Assembly: GCF_003144195.1 (NCBI RefSeq)
Contig: NW_020290036.1
Span: 62,001 to 126,000 of the forward strand
Direction: 5' to 3'
Source: Ceraceosorus guamensis
Taxonomy: Eukaryota; Basidiomycota; Exobasidiomycetes; Ceraceosorales; Ceraceosoraceae
Length of the DNA stretch: 64,000 bases
Both the position numbers and the translations under genes were made by a program. Below the pieces are notes generated by a model. It was not told where the DNA came from. It did no database searches and saw nothing but the letters and a program-made list of their open reading frames with translations. The stretch's first letter is position 1, and each line of letters begins with the position of its first letter. Positions 54,845 to 64,000 of this stretch are shown here, in pieces.

Positions 54845-57800
54845 ATGGCAGCGAAGATTGCTCTTTCGCCAGCTCTTGCCAGTCTGGGGCTGCCAGAAGC
54901 TTTCGTCGATGACGACTTGGAGGATCATGCTGCCCGACACTCCTTCAGATCTACCGAGCCGGAGGAAGCAGCTACTTCGTCCTCGCGAGGAGAAACCTCC
55001 TACGTCTCGCTTGTAGCTACAGCTCCCTCACCCACACCAAGCTCGCAATCCTCTACGACAGATGAAGCAGATGTGCTTTCTCATACCGCTACGAAGCTCG
55101 AAGATGCTTTTGTGGGGCCCGCGCTTCAAGCCCACCCCGCATTTCACGCTCCACGACAGGCGGCAGGACGATCGCACAAGCGCAAACAGCTCGATTCGCA
55201 GAGAGATGCTGCGCCTCGAGCACAACAGGTCCCAGCGACAACGTGGCTTGCCGATCTCAATGCTCGGAGCGATTCGCAGCACAGCAGTAGCACGCAGCAT
55301 TCCTCCTCAACACGCACAGACGGTATCGGAGCAGCCAGAGCAAGTAGCAATGCGAGCAGCTCAAGCTTGAGGAAGAGTGTCAGCATAGGTCGCCCCTCCA
55401 GGCGGGGCAGCGGTCACGGCCCAAGCTCCAGCGGGTCGAGCAGTCGTGATCTCGGATCCTCGGGCAATAGACGCACCGCCCGTCGCCAACTGCAGGGAGA
55501 GCAAACGGAAACGGATAGCCTAGCAAGAAGTGGCAGCCAAGCAAGCACAATCCCGACAAGCCCAGAGCTGGAGCTCTCCAATGTGTCCGCTTCGAGCCAG
55601 GTCACACCTGCTGTCGACAAGCTGCTCGAGATTCATCGGTCCGTGCACGACATCCCATCTACTCAGGGTTTGCTTCCTCCAAGCACGTGAGTATCCGTGG
55701 AGTTTGATAGTGCCCTACAGTCCTGGCAGGCCGTCTAGCTGACTTCGCGTTCGTCAATGCTGTGCCTTTTTACCCCAGCGGCGCTCTTGTCGATGGACGT
55801 GCCGAGGTCGACACAGCTGGTGTCTTGTCAAGCAGATCGCCTCAAAGATCCCACATACCCTTGCTAGTACCCGCAGATTTCGCTACTCAGCGGTCCGAAG
55901 CGCACGCAGGTAATGCTCGGGCTCAACCCGCCTCTGTCCAGCGACAACGACCGTTTGCGGCCCAAGCTGGATCTACTCCCAAGGTCGCTCATCGCGTGGC
56001 AGGCAGGCCTTCACGAGTAAAAACGGAGGTTTCGCTTGCACATCGCAACAAACCCTTGCCACCACCTGGCACGCCTTCTCCAACCTCGCCATTGCTGCCA
56101 GAATACCTCGTCTCAATGTACTCAGAGGAGGCTGTGGCTGCTTCTCGCTTGGCGAACACCGCGTCCCGCCGCTCACCGTCGCCGCGTCAAGAAACAGCCT
56201 TGACAGCGACTGCCACTCGAATAGGCGCGGAACAGAATGCTCCAATCGTCCCATCACTGACCCCTAGTCCACATTCGCCAGCGGAAAATAACCTAAAGGT
56301 GCCGGAAGAGACCTCTTCGAGACCTGGCCTTCGTTCCGCGCTACAGCGCTCAAGTCGGTATCTCTTCAACACTGTCAAGTCGAGCAGCGCTTCGACGTCC
56401 GCCTCGGGCGTCTTTCCCGCCTCTTCAAGTTTCACCAGTCTATCCCCTGCTCACTCCAACACCAGCCGGCCTTCGGTTCAGACCATTGCAGATGGCGAGC
56501 CATCGCTCACGCCGTCGCCCAACTCTTCTCAATCGGAATTTCCGACGAGAGCGCACTCACGCCTCTCCGATCGTTTCTCTGGTGCGATGCGGAGAGGGCG
56601 AGACGCGGCGGCAAATGCTATGCCTGCTAGATCCCATTCTCCTTTTGGCCTACGGATATCCAGCGGCGATTCGACCTCCAAACGGGTTCCGTCGGGCGCA
56701 TCTAGTCGGCATGGTACAGGTCAGAAGACGCTACCGCAAAGAACTTTGTCCTCTCGAGACACTTCAGAGCGAGCTGTCCCGCCAGCCAAACTGCACACTA
56801 CTGCAGCCACTCATGATGTTTCGGCTCCTGGCCACGCCCGATCGCGCTTATCACAGAGGTTGAGTCTGAACGACGCTGCCTGGTCGCGAGGCAGTGCACG
56901 TCGAGAGGAGAGTCCCGCTAGCAGCATCCGCGCCAGGGTTGGGGTCGAGCCTATGACGCCGAGCCGACCAGCGCTGACCCGAAGCAAGTCGCGGAGCATG
57001 AGCGAAATACAGAAGGTATATCTGACGGAGGAAGCTCAAGCAGAGCTAGGTGTCGATTCTGTGGCTTTGCAGGCGACTGAGCAGCAACATCTTGCGCCGG
57101 GCGCGAAGCATCTCCCAGTCAGGCGCGATACCACACTGCGTGCGTCCATCATCGACAGAAGCCCACTCTTGAGTCCCAAGTCTGGCGAAGCGATGCTTAT
57201 CAGCGATGCGCTGACTGCAGCCCGCGCACCAACGATCAAAGAGGACGATGGAGTCAGTATGCTGTCAGAGGCGCCGTCGACAAGCAGTCGTCCCCCATCC
57301 CGGTGGTCTCAAGCGCTACGCAAAAGAGCTAGCACGAGTGCGAGTAGCGACACGGTGGGAAGCCCTCATTCGAGGGCCAAGAGCATCGGCGGCACTACAG
57401 ATTTTGAGGTCCCAATCTCTCCCCTTGAAGGAGCCCTTTCTCGTCTGACGGGCTCGATGCGATCCAAGCGCGCAACAGCGATTGAAGAGCCCGGCGCCAG
57501 AGGGCCAGTTTCATCGATCGTCAAGCGAGGCTCGCAAAATACTTCTAGAGCCGAAGGTGGCACATCGGCCGAACAACAATCTGACAATAGGCGCTCCCAA
57601 ACTCATCGAAGAATCGTTTCGCTCGGGGCTTCCGATGTAGCTCGCCTGCGCAACACCTCGGACTCACCTCGTGGTGCGGTTCCCATGATATCAGGCAAAG
57701 CAGCTGCACTTCGCTTGCGCGGTCATGCAGAGCCTGCGTCCTTCACCGCTAGTGTCCATGAGGGTCTGAGCGCGTCGGAGGCGATGGCAGTATCGGCGCT

Positions 57801-60681
57801 AGACACGGGGGCGAATCAAGAGACCATGCACCACGCTCAGAGCGTCCCCAATTCTCTGGCATCAACTCTCAGAATGCCCAAAATAGACTCGCATCGCTCG
57901 TCGACGGACACTTTGAAGGCGCATGCACTTGAGGATACATCGCCATCGCTCCGCCCGGCCCACAGCCGCAAAGCTTCAGCTGGCCTGTCGAAGCTTGCCG
58001 CGGCAGCGTTGCGACGACCGCGTGCATCGTCCGTAGAGAAACGCGAGCTGCCTGCCAGGGCAGGCACGTCCATGGGATTTAATAGTGACGCCTTTGACAA
58101 AAGACTGGATCAGGCAAGTGCCTTGCCCACGCGGCTGTCGACGAAATCGACTGCAGGGCCGGTCTCTGGCTCGCATGTGCACTCGCGAGAGAGCAGTGTC
58201 GCCGGGTCAAGCGAGGCTAGTTTCCGCAGCGCCCGCTCCAAAGAAACGCCTTCTCAGTCTCCAGAGCGGCGCACGTCTCCCTCGAGCGCCAAGACATTTG
58301 CACGTCTGCGCACGTCGTCCACGCTTACCAAGCCAACCATTGCATCGGCCGCTCGGGCGCGCAAGGTAGCAGAAGAAGATTTGCACGTCCCTGGTCGCAA
58401 CGCAGCTGGACCTCGACACGTGAGCGGACCGGCCGCTCCTCCAAATCTTGGTGCCTCTTCAAGCCGTGCGAATGTCCGCCCTGCGCGCGGTGGAACGCTA
58501 TACGGCGACCCTTCCGGACTCGCACCGGGCGGCTCAATCTCCAAGACGGCGCAGACAAAGGCTGGCGCCCCGTCTTATCCCCCCTCGACAAGCCGCACAA
58601 GACGCAAGTCGACGGATGCCTCCGAGCGTCTCCATATGCTTTCAAAGCAGGTCATTTCTGACGGAAAGGATGCGTCCTCCCTCTCTGCGCTTGCCGTCTC
58701 GGACACCGAGGACGAACCTTTGCACCCACCCCGCACGTCATCGCGAACTAACAGCTCATACTTTGCCAACAGAAAGGCCGTCCACGATCCGCTACCAAAG
58801 CCTAGCGACTATGGCCGCAGTGGCGGGCCAAAACTCCGCAAAGCAGCTAGTCGACCATCGTTGTCCATCGACACTGATGTAGAGACGCTAGTGAGTCCAG
58901 CGCGCCCAGCTTCGTCCATGGACATCAGGTCCAAAACTCGCACGCAAGAGCAGGCAAGTCCTGTTCGCAGGGTCGGAACCGCTGCTAGGCGCAAATCGTC
59001 TGGTGCAACGCTGAGCATTGCGGACGACAGGGAATTTTTGAAGGCTTTAGAGGATGTTCGAAAGCGCAATCAACAACGCATAGCCGCCAAATTGCTTGTC
59101 GAGACCCCACACCCCGTGCAGTTGCACGCTGCTTCTGCTGTGCACCTGCCACTGAGGTCCGAATCGAAGGCGGCCGAGCCTTCAAGCGCTGCTTCGAGGC
59201 AATTGATGCGCGCTCGACGACCTCGATCGGCGAGCGTGGGCGATCAAGCAACGGGCGCACCGGCCAGATCTGACTGGCAGCGCAGCTCGCCTGAGATGAC
59301 GGCCACGCGCGAATCAGACTCGGACTCGGACGCAAACGCGGTGCCGACCCCTCTGGAGCGCGGGGTGGGCATGGCCAGTGGTCGCCTGCGAGACGGCGCC
59401 TTCGTCAATGATGATGACTGGAAGCGCGAAGTTTCGAGCCTTTTTGTCATCCGCGAGATGGTTCAGACAGAACGCAGCTACACTCGCAACCTAGAGAGTC
59501 TGATGCAGGTGAGTCTGTGAGATCGACTTCGCCGACACGACGCAAGGCTGACACGTGCCCTCTTGGTCCAGGCCATTCGCCGTGTGTCTGCTGCAGCCTC
59601 GCTCGCTGCATCGACACCTGTTGGAGGACATCGTCGACGGTCCTCTGTCGGCTTTGGGCTCTCGGGAGGTCCGGCTGGGATCTCACCTTCTGGCAAGGCC
59701 TCGGCGACACAGTCAGCGTCTCACCTCTTGCTGATGCGCACCTTGCTGCCGCAGCTCATCATAGTCAGCCGGACGCTCGCGACGCGAATCGACGAGAATC
59801 CCACAGCAGCTGGCGTTGGCGAAGCGTTCCGGATTGTCGCTCCACAACTCGAGGCCAGCTTCCTGTCATGGTCATCTTCTGTGGGCGAGATCATGGATGC
59901 GTTGCGCCTGACAGAGGGAGCGAAGGGCAGAAAAGGCGACAAGATAGGTCTGGTCAGCCTTGTACCCATTCCTGGCCAGTCCACGGCGGACCACGCCGCA
60001 GATGGTCCGGCTTCTGCAACAAATACGCACTCAACACATGCAGCTCTGCATCACAGCTCGACCAGTATCGAGGCTCTAGCTCTTACTCGACCTTCCTCGC
60101 CTGTATCGAATGGAACGCAAGGATTGACCGCTTCTCCCACTTCCATCGAGTCTCCCGCGTCGTCGGCCAAGGCTAGCTCATCACCCCTTGCTCGTAGACG
60201 GAGCACTGTGAGCGCTGGCTCCGACTGGTCGTCGCTCCGCCGCGCTTCAGAATCGGTGGCTGCTCCATCACCCACTCGACCGTCTGCATGGAGTCTCAAC
60301 CCCGCAACCTCATTTGGGCGACGCGCATTGGGCGGTTCTAAATCGACATTGCCCAACAAAGGACCTAGCACAGCTGCTAAGTTCGCAGGAATCAGCAACG
60401 CACCTTCAGCGTCGACTGCGAAGTCGTTGGCGCCTGCAGACATCGTTATCCAGCCGACTCAGCGATTGCCTCGCTATGCCCTGTTGTTGCGCGCATTACA
60501 GCAGAACACACCACCTCAGAGCTTGTCTCACGCACGCATCGAGCGCGCTCTCCACACAGTCAACCGCATTTCGACACTCTGCGACACGGCTGCACGGACC
60601 ATAGCTCAGCCAGACCCAACCCCAGGCAAGACGGCTGCTGTCGCATCCTTGCGAAATGCTGCAGCATCGACCAAGGCTTGA
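54845..60681 (+). CDS. Large Dbl-homology (DH) RhoGEF
   Basis: Exons: 54845-55686, 55779-59508, 59572-60681; 1893 aa. About 1490 residues of Ser/Arg/Pro-rich disordered sequence precede the DH domain. The DH domain opens with WKREVSSLFVIREMVQTERS (CR1, the Glu and Thr that grip switch I) and YTRNLESLMQ, then AIRRV after intron 2. The middle (LLLMRTLLPQLIIVSRTL, FLSWSSSVGEIMDAL) is interrupted by about 120 low-complexity residues, and CR3 is IVIQPTQRLPRYALLLRAL (about 1815-1840). The last helix is followed by only about 60 residues, so the PH domain that normally accompanies DH is absent. By family knowledge DH proteins load GTP on Rho/Cdc42/Rac GTPases; which GTPase is unknown. The two introns are 92 and 63 nt. 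Numerous RSxS, SP and TP sites suggest regulation by phosphorylation. Confidence 0.83.
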
Positions 60682-62150
60682 AACTCGACACCTCCTCCTC
60701 ATCGCTGATTCCATCCAACGTCCCCCCCGTCGCAAATGCTTCTGTGCTGCTTCATACCCTGCATTCTCGCCACGAGATGGCGGCCCCTTCCATGTTCGCC
60801 TCATCAATGTAACATACTCCCATTCGCACAGCGCGAGTCCGAAAGCATGCATTGCGCTTACCAGATCATGGGAACCCCTGTGCAAACTATCGCCCACAGG
60901 ACCCGAGCACTCCTAGAATGTGGCAGAAAGCGTGGTGTGCCTCAATAGAGGGCGCTGCAATCGCCATGCACCGCTCAGCTAGGACGACTCGAGGGCTCAT
61001 CTGATCTTGACAGCAAAGCGGGCAATTGTCGACCGCTGGGCAAGTAGGCTCTTGGCGTGGCTTGAGCCCGACTGGGCTGAGATGGACCAGACGTCTTGGC
61101 CCTTCGTCGTTTTCGCGGCGTGCGCGGCCGCGGAATCAGGTCCTCGATCAGAACAGCGGTCCAACGTTAGTTGACGGAGGGGACAGCTCCTGATGAATGC
61201 ATTGACTTGCAATCCGAGGACCGAGGGCACCTCGGGCCTCACAGTCAACGAATAGCTGCGCAGCCGCCGCCGCCGCCGCCGCCGCCGCTTCTATTGGGTC
61301 AGCTGTGCAAGGGGCAACTTTGCTCTGGAACGTGACGGCCCCAAGAGAGGTGCGAGGCAGCGAGCTCCTCTTCATTAATTCACAAAGTGACATGCCGGAT
61401 GTGGACGCGCCCTGCGACCGAACAGCTTATTAGAGCGGTTGAGCAGACAAGCCTTTCCAACCTCCTGGTGACGGTGGCGGATGTTTGGACCTCGTGCGGA
61501 AGATGAGCAAAGTGAATGTCTCATCATTCACCGCCTTTTGACTCAGCGTGCGACTGCTAGGATCGCGAGCGTTCCTTGATTGGGTGCATCGCCGCCGTCC
61601 AGACTCGGCTGGACCGCTGATTACCGCGATCTGCGCAGACACACCAGCATTGCTTCTGCCTTTAACTCAGCCATTACTTCCACAGTGCTTGTTTCGTTGC
61701 GCAGATCGGACCGAGAGATTGCCTAGACTCGAGTGGAGACCCCCTTGAGAGAGAACAATGGGACGGCCCGGGCACGTCCAAGACAAGGCCAAGCCAACGA
61801 GCGTCCGCGGGCCCTCGGGGTCGCAACGCCGCGCACCAGCAAAAAAATTGGTGGCTCTTGCGATGAGACTTGGCTTCGCAAGTAATTAACAATTTGCTGT
61901 CCTGAGAACGAACGAAGATGCTATTTAGGGCATTCCACGGAGGCCCGTGATAGCGTGGCGCTGGTCTCACGGGAGCCGAAGCCGAGCGTTCAGCGTTTGA
62001 CCAAGCTGAGTCAGAAGGATGCTGACGCTGAGCAGAACACATTAAAAGGCGACAGGACGAGAGGGTTGCTCGCCTCTCTCATCCATCATCACCTTCCCCC
62101 TACTCCTCGACCGATCCCTTCAAACCATCTCCTCCGCCCTTCTTGTCAAG
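60682..62150. other. 1.5 kb spacer with a GCC repeat
   Basis: RhoGEF 3' UTR and promoter of the secreted-protein gene. Two adjoining minus frames (60997-61248, 61148-61393) are open, partly because of the GCC repeat, and are not called. A CT-rich stretch with CATCATCACC just before 62151 looks like a 5' UTR. Confidence 0.45.
61263..61288. repeat. (GCC)n microsatellite
   Basis: A nearly 26-base GCC trinucleotide run, about 8.5 units. On the minus strand it would read as polyalanine or polyglycine in an uncalled frame. Confidence 0.9.
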
Positions 62151-63395
62151 ATGCTCGCCACCAAGACTCTGCTCATGCCATTTGCGGCCCTCGCTCTGGC
62201 TTCGACCGTCATCGGCCTCCCTCAACCTCAGACCAATGAGAAATCGAGCGCGGTCTTCCACCCGGTGGACCCCAACCAAGACCCAAACGTTCAACAGGGG
62301 CCAGACCTGCAGATCTACATCACCAGCGCCGATGCTTACTGCTTATTCCTGCCCGAGACGGAGAATACGACCATTGCGCAGAGTATTCACCGCAACAAGG
62401 CCATCTCTGCATGCCGCAAGGTGAGTAGCCGCGTGATGGTAAGACCTGGACACGTCATCATGCGCAACAGACTCACTCTATCTGCTCGTCGATATCGTAA
62501 ATAGCCATGGGCCCCGGAAGAACAGGTCCAGCTGGACGATGGTTTCTTCACGACCAATCAGTCGCATCCCTTCGTCGACAACACCGCTGGCGTCGACCGT
62601 GGACGTCAGATCCATCTGTGGGGTTGCATCAATCCTTACTCGATGCCCAACAACATCGTCCCTACCGACAGCCGTGGTGGTGTTTACCACGGTCGTATCC
62701 ACGGCAACGATCAGGTCCCCGCAAGAGGCGTCTGCCTTGGTTGTGAGTAGTGCCATACCTTCAAACGGCCCAGTGACGGTAAATAGATTTGGGTAAATAG
62801 ACTTGGGGACTTACTCATTGTTCTTTTTTCTTCTAGACGACCACTTCACCCAGTGGATTATCCCTGCCGCGGGTGTCATCTCTTACAAGTGTTGCCAGGA
62901 CCCCATCGAGTAGGTTGATTGAGCAGCTTCAGCATCAGAGAAAGCGAGCGATACTGACATGCTTTTTCTTCCCCTCAATGTAGCTGTCCTCGCTGGGGTG
63001 ATTAAAGAAGATCAGATGCAGCTCTCCCGCGATTCCTGCTGACGCATTTGCCCCGTCTCTTGGCCACAGATGTCGGAGGTGACATTGGCAAGACCATTCC
63101 CGATAGCGGATTCATTCCGGCCGACTGCAAGAAACTCATTCCAGGTGAGATCCACAGATCAATCCTTCCCTGTCGCACGAGATCAAAGTCAGCTGAACCT
63201 ATCCGCTAGCCCCTCGCCCCAACTGAAGGCGGTAACGCCGGCTCCCGACAGAGCGCGAGCGCAAGTTCGAAGAGCGCGTCCGTTGGTGGTGCACTGGCCG
63301 CCTTTGACGAAGACGGCAAGCCGATTGCCGTGACCAGCTCGAAATCCAAGAACGAGAACGAAGCAAATGCTTGGGCGGATGACGGGCACCACTGA
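62151..63395 (+). CDS. Small secreted Cys-containing protein, conserved basidiomycete type
   Basis: Exons: 62151-62420, 62505-62742, 62837-62909, 62984-62997, 63070-63144, 63229-63395; 278 aa. The signal peptide is MLATKTLLMPFAALALASTV, likely cut after GLP. The mature part has the spaced blocks AYCLFLPE, SACRK, GFFTTNQSHPFVDN, LWGCINP, GVCLGYDHFTQWIIP, YKCCQDPIDCPRW and ADCKKLIPG. They follow a pattern I recall from a common secreted basidiomycete family (CLFLPP...GY..F..L..P...CC....DCP...GC..VIPG). No function is assigned. A Ser/Lys-rich tail ends NEANAWADDGHH. Exon 4 has only 14 nt; if it is not spliced onward, the protein stops at 63005 (RWGD). The last junction uses a weak gaag acceptor; a ctag acceptor at 63209 would need the other frame of exon 5. 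Polar tail and secretion suggest a wall-associated or apoplastic role, by inference only. Confidence 0.75.
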
Positions 63396-64000
63396 GATTC
63401 TCATCGGCTCTCCTGCAACCTTGATTCGACAGCTCGTCTGCTCCCTGCCCATCGTCGCGAATCTGTCCTGTCGCTCATGCACCTCGATCTGACGCCACTT
63501 GAACGGGTCTTCGAAGCCTATTCACCACCTCCACCTTCCTGAGACACAATTGTCCGCTCCAATACACCTAATAGTATATGTCATCACCCCCGAAATAGCC
63601 TTGAAATTGTCTGTGTGGCCCCTGTGATCGATTGCGCTAGGTTGAAGTGTGAGAAGTCTATGGTACAGAGAGTGATGGCGAAAAGCTGAGAGGGAGAATT
63701 GGCGACCTTGTCGACATTGTAGAGTGCGATGTTACGCTCAGCCTTGGAGAGACTTGCCGTTGAGATGTCGCTGGGCAATAGAGAGGTGATACTGCAAATC
63801 TACCCCTCACTCGCCGTCTTGACGCGGAGGTGGTCCAACGGGATGCAACATTTTCTATTGCGCGGCAAGCAGAAAGAGCGCATACATTAGTGGCGTTCCG
63901 AGCGCATACATGGACACACCAAGCCGATCGCCAATCTCGCTGGACATGACTTACCTGACAGATCTCGTGCTTGATCCTAGCTCTGCACTCTCCCTCCGCA
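63396..64000. other. Right-edge sequence
   Basis: 3' UTR of the secreted-protein gene, then unassigned. A 64-codon minus frame (63584-63778, MPSDISTASLSKAERNIAL) is visible; it may be a chance frame or an exon of a gene beyond the edge. Confidence 0.35.

Noticed and set aside
61000-61393. Two minus frames (83 and 81 codons) that could be joined around a polyalanine run
   Set aside because: The polyalanine comes from a GCC microsatellite. The only possible donor is poor, and no family is recognised.
1-64000. CRISPR arrays, bacterial operons, rRNA genes, transposons or viral fossils
   Set aside because: No regularly spaced repeats of array size, no terminal repeats with transposase, reverse-transcriptase or capsid-like frames, and no rRNA sequence seen. 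The sequence is eukaryotic nuclear in every respect.

Overview
The window reads as nuclear DNA of a basidiomycete fungus, most likely in Ustilaginomycotina (smut-like fungi). Reasons are the many short introns (mostly 61-95 nt) with gtgag/gtaag donors, a compact GC-rich gene layout, intron-bearing tRNA genes, and fungal families such as a HOG-pathway MAPKK, an AIM6-type protein, a DUF3425 bZIP factor and a basidiomycete-type small secreted protein. The genus cannot be named from the sequence. I see no transposon, viral fossil, CRISPR array or rRNA gene.

Layout. 1-1054: 3' end of a BAHD-type acyltransferase. 1779-3261: a six-exon ubiquitin-conjugating enzyme that looks like UBE2S, with an APC/C-tail-like C-terminus. 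3380-5176 (minus): a secreted protein with dibasic cleavage sites. 5.2-8.0 kb: gene-poor. 7975-11873: a single-pass, Ser/Thr-rich, sensor-like membrane protein with very small exons. 12618-17482 (minus): a PH-C2-RasGAP protein of BUD2/CLA2 type. 18823-19949 (minus): the splicing factor U2AF35. 21791-23935: a PBS2/Wis1-type MAPKK. 24630-24749: tRNA-Glu(UUC); 25549-25645 (minus): tRNA-Trp(CCA); both carry introns. 26553-28542 (minus): a bZIP-like/DUF3425 factor. 30612-32942: seipin. 33833-35087 (minus): AIM6-like. 37696-40758: an alpha-arrestin with two PY motifs. 42755-43874: an Ala/Pro-rich coiled-coil protein. 45547-51973: a 1978-residue conserved fungal protein, tentatively DUF1765 type. 54845-60681: a 1893-residue Dbl-homology RhoGEF. 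62151-63395: a small Cys-containing secreted protein.

Exon structures were derived by hand from splice signals, reading-frame phase and protein-family fit. For every spliced model the exon sum is divisible by three.

No operon-like cluster or single pathway is evident. Several genes do bear on signalling at the cell surface and on polarity: sensor-like protein, Ras GAP, MAPKK, arrestin, RhoGEF. Seipin acts at lipid droplets, and U2AF35 and the UBE2S-like E2 are core-process genes.

The long spacers share a short dispersed motif family (AGTCACGAGT / TGACTCGTGACT and variants) and a recurring TACCGGTA palindrome. I noticed almost none of either inside exons. They are the main unexplained structure here. 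The most interesting gene-level observation is the UBE2S-like E2 whose last residues resemble the APC/C-binding tail of animal UBE2S.
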